NCBI GenBank assembly: GCA_964362625.1
Contig: CAYIFA010000008.1
Span: 1 to 24,649 of the forward strand
DNA: 24,649 nt
Direction: 5' to 3'
Origin: CAYIFA01 sp964362625
Lineage (GTDB): Bacteria; Patescibacteriota; Minisyncoccia; 1-14-0-10-42-19
In this document: positions 1 to 5,890 of the stretch, one piece after another
Layout: each line of letters starts with the position of its first letter
How positions within the stretch are numbered: position 1 is the first letter of the stretch
The notes under the pieces: model-generated
Told to the model about the DNA's origin: nothing
Databases searched by the model: none
Seen by the model: only the letters and a program-made list of their open reading frames with translations
Position numbers and translations under genes: made by a program

Positions 1-2
1 AA

Positions 3-137
3 AAACTTTTTAAGTTCTGGATGTCCGCCGAACAACTTACCGCGCGTCAAAAGCTGGCAGTAGAAAAAGGCCTTAGTGAAATAGAAAAAGGAAATTTCTT
101 TACATCCGGACAGGTCAGGCATGAGTTGGGATTATAG
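3..137 (+). CDS. C-terminal fragment of a toxin-antitoxin antitoxin
   Basis: Open from the left edge in the frame whose codons begin at position 3, ending at the TAG at 135-137. The visible 44 residues include the stretch LAVEKGLSEIEKGNFFTSGQ followed by VRHELGL. This resembles the C-terminal half of small addiction-module antitoxins (ParD/RelB-like 'gle.gdf.s..ev...l' endings), which wraps around and blocks the partner toxin. The gene overlaps the next one by 17 nt (121-137), the tight coupling usual for an antitoxin-toxin pair. The DNA-binding N-terminus lies outside the window, so the antitoxin family cannot be settled. The assignment rests on the ending and on the toxin next door. Confidence 0.6.
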   Translation, partial: KLFKFWMSAEQLTARQKLAVEKGLSEIEKGNFFTSGQVRHELGL

Positions 138-372
138 GTTGTCGGGTAGGGCTTTGAAGAACCTTAAGCGATTTCCGCCCAAAGACACAGCAAAGATTTT
201 CCATGTTTTAGAAACGATGAAAGAAAATCCTTTTGCCGGAGACTCAAAACCGATTCAGGGTGAAGAAAATTTATGGCGGCGGAGAGCGATGGCCTATCGC
301 ATATATTTTCGGCCATCTCCGGTAAATAAAATGCTCGATATTCCCGAGATCGAGCGCAAGCAAAGTCACTAG
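121..372 (+). CDS. RelE/ParE-family toxin
   Basis: Protein of 83 aa. It starts with the family-like SWDYRLSGRALKNLKRFP (beta strand, then helix 1), continues with a helix 2 containing KIFHVLETMKENPF, then a GDSKPIQG turn and the strand pair LWRRRAMAYRIYFRP, and ends with an I.EIERKQSH tail. This order matches the RelE/ParE fold. The arginine-rich strand and the terminal R-K-Q-x-H correspond to where RelE-type ribosome-dependent mRNA endonucleases carry basic catalytic residues; ParE-like gyrase poisons share the fold, so the target is uncertain. The ATG overlaps the antitoxin end (121-137), giving the antitoxin-first order. In such modules the complex usually represses its own promoter, which here would lie left of the window. 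No frameshift is visible; the length is normal for the family. Confidence 0.8.
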   Translation: MSWDYRLSGRALKNLKRFPPKDTAKIFHVLETMKENPFAGDSKPIQGEENLWRRRAMAYRIYFRPSPVNKMLDIPEIERKQSH

Positions 373-383
373 GCGAGGAAGTG

Positions 384-413
384 TTGACATAAAGCATAGT
401 GACTTGCTATGCT
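384..413 (+). promoter_or_regulatory. Sigma70-type promoter with inverted repeat across the spacer
   Basis: TTGACA at 384-389 matches the -35 consensus fully, and TATGCT at 408-413 is a good -10 with an 18-nt spacer. Transcription would start near 420, about 30 nt before the ATG at 452. A perfect 7-bp inverted repeat, AGCATAG (393-399) and CTATGCT (407-413) with 7 nt between, fills the spacer and includes the -10. That is a position where a dimeric repressor would block RNA polymerase. The operator role is inference. Confidence 0.6.
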
Positions 414-451
414 CTTATTAGATTTCCACGATCTTTATGGGGGACCCATAC

Positions 452-808
452 ATGGGAGATTCAGATCGTAGTAAGGGCTTAACTAATTCGGAAATGTATG
501 AATTAGTGCAAGAGCGTCAGATCGATGCCATAACAAGATTATTGAGTTTGTTCCCTGACAAAAAAATGAAAATTCATGACGTAATTAATGTTTTGGCCGA
601 AGCCGAAGATGCGGCTCAATATGTGTGCGGTTTTATTGACCTCAGCCAATATGATGATGAAAAGGAAATAATCGCAAAGGCGATAGTTGACAAAGGTCTC
701 GGAAACGTGGACGAAGATGGGCAGATTAGCTTGACTTCTGCGGGCCAAGAAAGGGCGCAGACAAAACTGCCAGAACCGATCGAGCAAGCATTAAGGGATC
801 GTAAGTAA
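452..808 (+). CDS. Hypothetical protein, possible winged-helix-like C-terminus
   Basis: Protein of 118 aa from the ATG at 452. An in-frame ATG at 437 exists but has no SD, whereas 452 has GGGGGA at 439-444, 7 nt upstream. The protein is soluble and mostly helical with no signal peptide or membrane segment. Near the C-terminus it reads VDKGLGNVDEDGQISLTSAG, which has the look of a helix followed by a beta-wing ('...L.. D.DG...LT..G') in winged-helix proteins; this is a shape resemblance only. It stands alone, with its own consensus promoter (384-413) just upstream and a terminator (830-859) just downstream. It follows the toxin gene but is separated from it by the promoter. I do not recognise a family. 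Confidence 0.7.
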   Translation: MGDSDRSKGLTNSEMYELVQERQIDAITRLLSLFPDKKMKIHDVINVLAEAEDAAQYVCGFIDLSQYDDEKEIIAKAIVDKGLGNVDEDGQISLTSAGQERAQTKLPEPIEQALRDRK

Positions 809-829
809 TCCCTCCCTAATATTATGTAT

Positions 830-859
830 AACATCCGTCGCAAAGCGGATGTTCTTTTT
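830..859 (+). terminator. Intrinsic terminator after the 452 gene
   Basis: AACATCCG (830-837) pairs with CGGATGTT (846-853), an 8-bp perfect stem with an 8-nt loop, followed by CTTTTT (854-859). It lies 22 nt after the stop codon of the preceding gene. Confidence 0.75.
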
Positions 860-867
860 GGCGGTTA

Positions 868-877
868 AATGTATAAT
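868..877 (+). promoter_or_regulatory. -10 region AATGTATAAT, likely promoter for the 932 gene and recA
   Basis: TATAAT at 872-877 is a perfect -10. No good -35 is seen 16-18 nt upstream, where the preceding terminator sits. The same decamer, AATGTATAAT, occurs at 16661-16670 directly before pilM. It would start transcription near 884, about 48 nt before the ATG at 932. Confidence 0.45.
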
Positions 878-931
878 TAAAGCACTGAGCAAGATTAAAT
901 AAATTCACTAATAAACTGCATTGATTTTAGC

Positions 932-1273
932 ATGTCAAGTTTTCTTGGACGGATTTTATACGCTATACTTGGCTTAGCGTTTGTCGGGTATTTGGCGTTT
1001 CAGCTGGAAGGTTTGGTTTTTGGATCGGTGCTTACGCTCGCCGAGCCGCAAGATGGCGCGCATTTGCGTTCGGGACATGTAACGGTGAAAGGAGAGGCCC
1101 GCGGCGTAAATACTCTGGACCTGAATGGTCGTAAGATTTTTACTTCTGAAGACGGCAAATTTGAAGAAGAATTGATACTTCCGTACGGATTTAACATTAT
1201 TCAGGTGACGGCTGAAGGCAGGTTCGGACGGAAATTTAATGAACAGAGAATGGTTTATATCACCGGATTATAA
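932..1273 (+). CDS. Membrane-anchored Ig-like (glucodextranase B-type) domain protein
   Basis: Protein of 113 aa. A short N-terminal segment (MSSFLGR) is followed by one hydrophobic helix, roughly residues 8-30, with no lipobox or clear signal-peptidase site, so it is probably a signal anchor with the remainder outside the membrane. Residues about 36-112 form a single beta-sandwich-like domain: AEPQDGAHLRSGHVTVKGEA, then LDLNGRKIFTSEDGKFEEEL, then LPYGFNIIQVTAEGRFGRKF. The pattern 'P.dG..l.sg.v.v.G.a....l.lNG......dG.F...l.L..G.N.i.v.A' is typical of glucodextranase-B/Ig-like add-on domains on bacterial surfaces. No catalytic domain is present. It sits 17 nt before recA and probably shares its transcript, though no functional tie to recombination is known. 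Confidence 0.7.
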   Translation: MSSFLGRILYAILGLAFVGYLAFQLEGLVFGSVLTLAEPQDGAHLRSGHVTVKGEARGVNTLDLNGRKIFTSEDGKFEEELILPYGFNIIQVTAEGRFGRKFNEQRMVYITGL

Positions 1274-1290
1274 TTAAATTTTTTATATTT

Positions 1291-2270
1291 ATGGCTAAAA
1301 AAGACGTCGATCAAGCAAATGAAAAAAAGTTGAGCTTAGAGAGCGCCATTAAAGACATTCAGCAAAAATACGGCGAAGGCGCGATAATGAAATTAGGAGA
1401 TGCTCCGAGGGTTGATGTTGATGTTATTCCGACCGGTTCTTTTTCGTTGGATTTGGCCTTGGGAGTCGGCGGTTTTCCCAGGGGGCGAATTATTGAAATA
1501 TTCGGTCCAGAATCCTCCGGCAAAACCACCCTTGCTTTGCATACTGTGGCCGAGGCGCAGAAAAAGGGAGGGATGGCCGCATATGTGGACGCTGAACATG
1601 CATTGGACCCGGAATACGCCAAGAAAATCGGGGTTAAAGTAAACGACCTACTCATATCACAGCCGGATAGTGGAGAGCAGGCATTGGATATTGTTGAAAA
1701 CTTGATTCGTTCCGGAAGTATTGATGTGGTGGTGGTTGACTCCGTGGCTGCTTTGACGCCGCGGGCCGAACTTGAAGGCGATATGGGCCAACAGCACGTT
1801 GGGCTTCAGGCGCGGTTGATGTCGCACGCGCTCCGCAAGCTTTCGGTGCTGGTCGCGCGCACCAAGACCGTGCTCATTTTCATAAATCAGATTCGGATGC
1901 AGATTGGTATAATGTTCGGCAATCCCGAAATCACGCCGGGAGGGAAGGCGCTTAAATTTTATGCTTCAATCCGCACTGAAATCCGCCGGGCCGCGCAAAT
2001 TAAAAAAGGAGAAGAAACAATAGGGAATAGAGCGCGGGCCAAAGTGGTAAAAAATAAAGTGGCTCCGCCTTTCCGCACCGCGGAATTTGATATCATGTTT
2101 AACGAAGGAATTTCTTACGAGGGTGATGTAATAAACCTTGGATTAAAATACAATTTACTCAAAAAATCCGGTGCTTCAATTGCTTACGATTCCACCCGCC
2201 TCGGCCAAGGCTTTGAAAATTCCAAACTCTTTTTGAAAGAAAACCCCAAAATCCGTGACGAGATCGTGAA
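1291..2270 (+). CDS. recA: RecA recombinase (3' end lost in assembly gap)
   Basis: The 326 visible residues are unmistakable RecA, the ATP-dependent strand-exchange protein of homologous recombination and the SOS response. In order: the N-terminal helix with QKYGEGAIMKLGD; Walker A GPESSGKTT at residues 72-80; the AYVDAEHALDP segment; Walker B VVVVDSVAAL; loop L1 around EGDMGQQHVGLQAR; and FINQIRMQIGIMFGNPE leading into loop L2 with GGKALKFYAS. The sequence stops in the C-terminal domain at RDEIVK, where the N run begins. Family members run about 340-360 aa, so roughly 20-30 residues are missing. There is no SD: the AT-rich TTTTTTATATTT precedes the ATG. An open frame continuing past the N run to 2502 is not RecA; that DNA encodes rpsR on the other strand. 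RecA would also integrate DNA taken up by the pilus/ComFC system encoded further right. Confidence 0.97.
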
Positions 2271-2370
2271 NNNNNNNNNNNNNNNNNNNNNNNNNNNNNN
2301 NNNNNNNNNNNNNNNNNNNNNNNNNNNNNNNNNNNNNNNNNNNNNNNNNNNNNNNNNNNNNNNNNNNNNN
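2271..2370. other. Assembly gap of exactly 100 N
   Basis: Exactly 100 unknown bases, the customary placeholder for a gap of unknown size. It hides the ends of two convergent genes, recA from the left and rpsR from the right. RecA lacks about 20-30 residues and S18 about 15-20, so at least some 100-150 nt are expected and the true gap is probably not 100. Confidence 0.98.
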
Positions 2371-2537
2371 AGGCGGCGCTGGTGCATGGCGCAGAGCGCG
2401 GTTTTTTTGCGCGGCAAAATTTTTGCCTGTGGGCTTAAGAATCTTTTTAGCAATTCGGCGTCTTTGAAGTTAACCAGCGTGATGCCAGAGGCGCAAAAAT
2501 AGCATTGCTCGGCTTTATTTTTAGAATGGTATCTCAT
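2371..2537 (-). CDS. rpsR: 30S ribosomal protein S18 (3' end lost in gap)
   Basis: Read leftward from the ATG at 2535-2537, 55 residues are visible before the gap. They include CYFCASGITLVNFKDAELLK, RFLSPQAKILPRKKTALCAM and HQRR. The order C-x2-C, 'DaelLkrFls..gKIlPrr.T.lC..HQR' is diagnostic of bacterial S18, which binds 16S rRNA in the platform together with S6. The missing C-terminus would be the usual 'ARAIKRAR..alLP' helix. It overlaps the end of ssb by 17 nt (2521-2537), completing the widespread rpsF-ssb-rpsR operon. The frame that runs through this DNA on the other strand is a shadow. Confidence 0.93.
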
Positions 2538-2973
2538 CGGGGTTTATGTCATCGTCGTAATTTACGGTTCCGATTTCTTCGGCCGGTTCGGCTTTTGGCC
2601 CGGCTGGTTTCGGTGGTTCATTATTTTCAAAATTAGCAACGCGAGCGCCGGTTCGCGGCCCCAATTGCAGCCGCTCGCCGACTATTTCGGTTCTGTATTT
2701 TTTTTGGCCGTCTTTGCCGTCCCAAGAACGGGTTTGAATACGCCCTTCCACAAAAACAATACTGCCTTTGGCCAGATATTGTTTGGCGATTTCGGCCAAA
2801 CGCCCGAATAATACTATGTTATGGAATTCCGCCTGTTTTTGCTGTTGGCCGTCTTTGGTCCAGAAGCGGTTGGTGGCAACTCCGAAATTAGCCACTGGCT
2901 GGCCAGAGGGGAGCGCGCGCATTTCCGGATCGCGAGTTAGGTTGCCGATAATAAATGCTTTATTTAAATTCAT
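2521..2973 (-). CDS. ssb: Single-stranded DNA-binding protein
   Basis: Protein of 150 aa. It begins MNLNKAFIIGNLTRDPEMRA with the typical 'N.v.liGnLt.DPE.r' OB-fold opening, followed by VANFGVATNRFW, the core motif AEFHNIVLFGRLAEIAKQYL, then KGSIVFVEGRIQTRSWDGKD. The OB fold covers about residues 1-105; a Pro/Glu-rich linker follows; the protein ends in the acidic tip DDDINPDEIPF, the docking peptide used by SSB partners such as recombination and replication proteins. It protects ssDNA in replication, repair and RecA loading. It lies between rpsF (4-nt gap) and rpsR (17-nt overlap) and is surely cotranscribed with them. Confidence 0.96.
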   Translation of the reverse strand: MNLNKAFIIGNLTRDPEMRALPSGQPVANFGVATNRFWTKDGQQQKQAEFHNIVLFGRLAEIAKQYLAKGSIVFVEGRIQTRSWDGKDGQKKYRTEIVGERLQLGPRTGARVANFENNEPPKPAGPKAEPAEEIGTVNYDDDINPDEIPF

Positions 2974-2977
2974 ATTT

Positions 2978-3394
2978 TTATGTACCTAATATTTCTTCTA
3001 ATTTTTTATCAATTTCTTCGCTTCTTGCTACCTCTTCAGCCGTTTCAACTTTTTTCTTCCGGATCGGCGCGCGGACTTGGCTGGCTTCATCCGGCTTTGC
3101 CTCGACAGTAAGCATGCGCATAATTTCTGGGATCGCCTCTATTTTATTTTTTAGTTTTATGAGTTCTTGAGGATCGGACATGAACCTAATCCGGCCCCAA
3201 AATGCTTCGGCGTGTTTTTTGATAGGGTAGGCCAATTTCTGAAGTTTTAACGGCGTGGTTTCCATGATCAAATTGCGGGATGTTTCCAGCATCCCTCGTA
3301 TTTTGTCAGCAAGTTCCGAGGCTTTTTCAATAGGTATTCCGCCATCAATTAGATAGCTGATTTCGTACAATTTCGGCTCCGTTTCTTTAGACAT
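2978..3394 (-). CDS. rpsF: 30S ribosomal protein S6
   Basis: From the ATG at 3392-3394 the protein is 138 aa: MSKETEPKLYEISYLIDGGI opens the first beta strand of the S6 ferredoxin-like fold. Next come a helix with ASELADKIRGML, the strand KLQKLAYPIKKHAEAFWGRI ('l.yPI.kh..a.y..i.F' in S6), and the last helix/strand LIKLKNKIEAIPEIMRMLTV. A charged tail of about 35 residues follows, longer than in many S6 proteins. An upstream in-frame start at 3430 would add 12 residues unlike S6, so 3394 is preferred. It is the first gene of rpsF-ssb-rpsR. A possible promoter for the leftward operon is TTGCCA-N17-TACCAT read on the minus strand directly before the start, which would give a nearly leaderless mRNA. 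Confidence 0.93.
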   Translation of the reverse strand: MSKETEPKLYEISYLIDGGIPIEKASELADKIRGMLETSRNLIMETTPLKLQKLAYPIKKHAEAFWGRIRFMSDPQELIKLKNKIEAIPEIMRMLTVEAKPDEASQVRAPIRKKKVETAEEVARSEEIDKKLEEILGT

Positions 3395-3461
3395 TAAGAA
3401 TATGGTAGCAAAGGGGGTGTTTCTTGGCAAGGCTATTAAGATAAAATCTTGGTTTTGATGC

Positions 3462-3490
3462 TTGACAAAAAAGTAAAAGCCGTTTACACT
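3462..3490 (+). promoter_or_regulatory. Strong promoter for the 377-aa orphan gene
   Basis: TTGACA (3462-3467) is a perfect -35. TACACT (3485-3490) lies after a 17-nt spacer and matches the -10 at four of six positions, including the key T-A...T. Transcription would begin near 3497, leaving a 5' leader of about 93 nt before the ATG at 3590. Confidence 0.65.
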
Positions 3491-3512
3491 GATAGGTGGA
3501 AATTCTGAAGAC

Positions 3513-3550
3513 AGGAGGTGTTGTTGAAAGCAAAATACGGCAGCGCGTAG
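3513..3550 (+). promoter_or_regulatory. Possible leader peptide with its own SD
   Basis: AGGAGG at 3513-3518 is a consensus SD but lies 71 nt before the real gene start. Five nt after it is TTG (3524), opening a short frame of eight codons that reads (M)KAKYGSA and stops at the TAG at 3548-3550. A second SD (AGGAGGG, 3578-3584) serves the downstream gene. The first SD may drive a leader peptide or simply act as a standby ribosome site. No attenuator-type hairpin is obvious. Confidence 0.25.
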
Positions 3551-3589
3551 TGCTAAACATTAACCTAACACCAGGCCAGGAGGGAGCGA

Positions 3590-4723
3590 ATGGGTTACCG
3601 ATTTGTCGGGCGTCCGCCGGTCCACTATGCCGAGTCAGTCAAGGATGTAGTTACGCTCGAGCATCCGTACGCTAAAACCATCATGAATCGCCAAGAACCG
3701 ATTACTCAAGAACTGACGGATGCGATTTTGGGCCAGTCGCTATTTAGTTGGGAGGGTCGTAATCCTCGTCCGGCGCTGGATCAATACGGCAATTTTCGGT
3801 GTACTGATCTTGACCTTCTTTCGTTCATCGCGCCTTTTGCCGATCGCAGAGCTGTAATCGAAATCCCGCGTTATCAGAACCGGCGTAAGGTCGTGGTTAA
3901 AGTAAATGAGCGCAAGGTTGGTTCCAATCAATTCGGTCCTGTCACCGGGCTGACATCGAATAAAGACGTATTTTCATTTTCAATCCGCATCTTTGACAGC
4001 TCGATCGTATCCAAGGATCCCGAAACCGAAAAAGAATCAGTGGGCGCGCACCGCAATTACATGCTGGTTGATTGCGATGGCCATTGGTATCACGGCTGGG
4101 ACAAGATTGTCTGGGATCCGACTCGCGCGGAAAACGAGTTTCTAACCAAGAATGGTCTTTGGACCGGAAACACGGTTTATTTCAAGAACTATGTTCATCC
4201 AAATCGCTGGCAAAGTATTTTCGGCGCTCCGTACTTTTTGAAGAAGATGTTGGTGGCACGACTGGACGATGAAGCTGGTTTTTATCGTGAGGAAATGAAG
4301 CGGCTCGAAGGCGCCGGAATTTCACTCCCGCCAGGAGAAAAGAAGCCTTATGCGCCATCGGTATACGAAGGGGCAACTAGGCCAATCAAGGTGGGTGCGC
4401 TTGAGGCCGTGCTTGATTTGCCAGACTTGCCCGATTCTTACGAGCCAGTCCCGACAACGCAGGCTGGATTAGTGGATGCCTATCGGCACCAGAAGCTTCT
4501 TACTTATACTGTCAAGCCCGCCGTTCAATTCGTGATTCGTGCCAATGAGGCTGCTTATTACCGTTACGGTGAAGGCCAGGTGGCGAACTGGATGGGTACG
4601 CGCGATTGGAAGCTCTGGAAGGCGCCAAAGGGCCGCACCGAATGGCGTCAGATGGTGCTTTCGCCGGAGTGCGCATTTCGCTATCGCGTAAGAGAGGTAA
4701 CCCAACAGGTTTCAGCCGAGTAA
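3590..4723 (+). CDS. Orphan 377-aa protein of unknown function
   Basis: I do not recognise this family. The start is firm: AGGAGGG (3578-3584) sits 5 nt before the ATG. The protein is soluble, with no signal peptide and no membrane segment. It is unusually rich in Trp, Tyr and other aromatics, for example GHWYHGWDKIVWDP near residues 165-178, and NWMGTRDWKLWKAPKGRTEW near the C-terminus (about 335-354). Clusters such as RRKVVVKVNERK (about 98-109) are basic. No nucleotide-binding, nuclease or protease motif is visible. It is monocistronic, with its own consensus promoter (3462-3490), a leader with two SDs, and a 13-bp terminator (4740-4771). Its strong SD contrasts with the SD-less housekeeping genes on both sides, suggesting high expression or recent arrival. 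A capsid-like or structural role is possible but unsupported. Confidence 0.85.
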   Translation: MGYRFVGRPPVHYAESVKDVVTLEHPYAKTIMNRQEPITQELTDAILGQSLFSWEGRNPRPALDQYGNFRCTDLDLLSFIAPFADRRAVIEIPRYQNRRKVVVKVNERKVGSNQFGPVTGLTSNKDVFSFSIRIFDSSIVSKDPETEKESVGAHRNYMLVDCDGHWYHGWDKIVWDPTRAENEFLTKNGLWTGNTVYFKNYVHPNRWQSIFGAPYFLKKMLVARLDDEAGFYREEMKRLEGAGISLPPGEKKPYAPSVYEGATRPIKVGALEAVLDLPDLPDSYEPVPTTQAGLVDAYRHQKLLTYTVKPAVQFVIRANEAAYYRYGEGQVANWMGTRDWKLWKAPKGRTEWRQMVLSPECAFRYRVREVTQQVSAE

Positions 4724-4739
4724 AGATAGGCCAAATATA

Positions 4740-4771
4740 AAGGGCGCTCGAATAATTCGAGCGCCCTTATT
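4740..4771. terminator. Terminator between convergent orphan gene and ychF
   Basis: AAGGGCGCTCGAA (4740-4752) and TTCGAGCGCCCTT (4756-4768) form a perfect 13-bp stem with a TAA loop. On the + strand ATT follows the TT that closes the stem; on the - strand the stem is followed by the AT-rich TATATTTGG. It sits 16 nt after the orphan gene stop and 26 nt beyond the ychF stop, so it can serve both directions. Confidence 0.8.
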
Positions 4772-4797
4772 CGTTGCCCAGGCGCGGGCGTTAAAAG

Positions 4798-5889
4798 TCA
4801 AATCAGAAATTCAACCACATCGCCGTCTTTAACGATGTATTCTTTGCCTTCGGTGCGGAGTAAGCCCTTTTCGCGGCTGGATTTCCAGGAGCCGGATTTT
4901 ATTAATTCATCGTAAGCTATAACTTCGGCTCTGATAAATTTTTCTTCAAAATCCGAATGAATTGCCCGGCCGGCGCGCGGAGCAGTGGAGCCGGCCGGGA
5001 TAGTCCACGCCCGGCTTTCGTCTTCGCCGGTTGTAAAAAAAGTTATCAGGTTAAGCGTCCGGTAGCCGACGCGAATGAGCTGGTTGAGTCCGCTTTCTTT
5101 TAGTCCGAGTGAACCTAAAAACTCTTCGCGTTCGTCATCACCCAAATCTGCGAGCTCGGCTTCGATTTTTGCCGAGATTACTGCATATGGAGCATTCCCG
5201 ATTTTACCCGCCAATTCGCTGGCGGGTTTCCAATTTTCCTGAATCTGTTTTTCCGAGGCGTTAAAAACATAAATTATTTTTTTGGAAGTAAGCAATTGCA
5301 GTTCTTTGTTCAGCGCTGCGAATGATTCTTCGGCCATAAATTTTTCATCGCTCGTCAGTAATTTTCCCGACTCCAAAATTTTCTTTGCGCGCGAGACTGC
5401 CTCGACTTTTTCTTCCGCATCTTTATTCCCGCTTTTGGCGTCTTTTTGCAAAGACTCAGCTCTTTTGGCGGCGGTTTCCAGGTCTTTTAATATCAGTTCG
5501 TATTCAATGGTATCAATGTCGGAAGCCGGATTGATGATGTCTGATTGATGAATGATTTCTTTATCTTCAAAAATCCGTACTACCTCGGCAATAGCGTCAA
5601 CCTCTTTTATGTTTGAGAGAAATTTGTTGCCCAGTCCCGCGCCTTCGGCGGCACCCTTAACCAGTCCGGCGATATCGACAAACTCCACTACCGCCGGAAC
5701 GTTTTTTTTTGATTGCGAGAATTCAGTAAGTTTTAATAGCCGCTCGTCCGGCACGGCCACCACCCCAACATGCGGATCAATGGTCGCGAATGGGTAATTC
5801 GCGATTTCAACATTTTGCTTGGTCAGCGCTTTAAATAGAGTCGATTTTCCTACATTAGGTAACCCGACAATTCCGATTGATAAATTCAT
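4798..5889 (-). CDS. ychF: YchF/OLA1-family GTP/ATP-binding protein
   Basis: Protein of 363 aa from the ATG at 5887-5889. The G1/Walker A site is GLPNVGKST (residues 9-17). The family signature IANYPFATIDP follows, then G3 DIAGLVKGAAEGAGLG and a G4-like NASEKQ (NxxE, the YchF variant that relaxes guanine specificity toward ATP). A helical coiled-coil insertion spans about residues 140-200, and the C-terminal TGS domain ends with KEYIVKDGDVVEFLI. YchF is a universal ribosome-associated P-loop ATPase linked to translation and stress responses. Ten extra in-frame residues upstream (start 5919) are not YchF-like and lie inside the previous gene. The ATG follows the upstream TGA by one base, so translation is probably coupled. 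Confidence 0.95.
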   Translation of the reverse strand: MNLSIGIVGLPNVGKSTLFKALTKQNVEIANYPFATIDPHVGVVAVPDERLLKLTEFSQSKKNVPAVVEFVDIAGLVKGAAEGAGLGNKFLSNIKEVDAIAEVVRIFEDKEIIHQSDIINPASDIDTIEYELILKDLETAAKRAESLQKDAKSGNKDAEEKVEAVSRAKKILESGKLLTSDEKFMAEESFAALNKELQLLTSKKIIYVFNASEKQIQENWKPASELAGKIGNAPYAVISAKIEAELADLGDDEREEFLGSLGLKESGLNQLIRVGYRTLNLITFFTTGEDESRAWTIPAGSTAPRAGRAIHSDFEEKFIRAEVIAYDELIKSGSWKSSREKGLLRTEGKEYIVKDGDVVEFLI

Positions 5890-5890
5890 A

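Noticed and set aside
437..451. Start of the 452 gene at ATG 437
   Set aside because: No SD before it, while the ATG at 452 has GGGGGA 7 nt upstream.
1291..2502. RecA continuing through the N run to 2502
   Set aside because: The residues after the gap are not RecA; the same DNA on the minus strand is clear ribosomal S18. RecA is ended at 2270.
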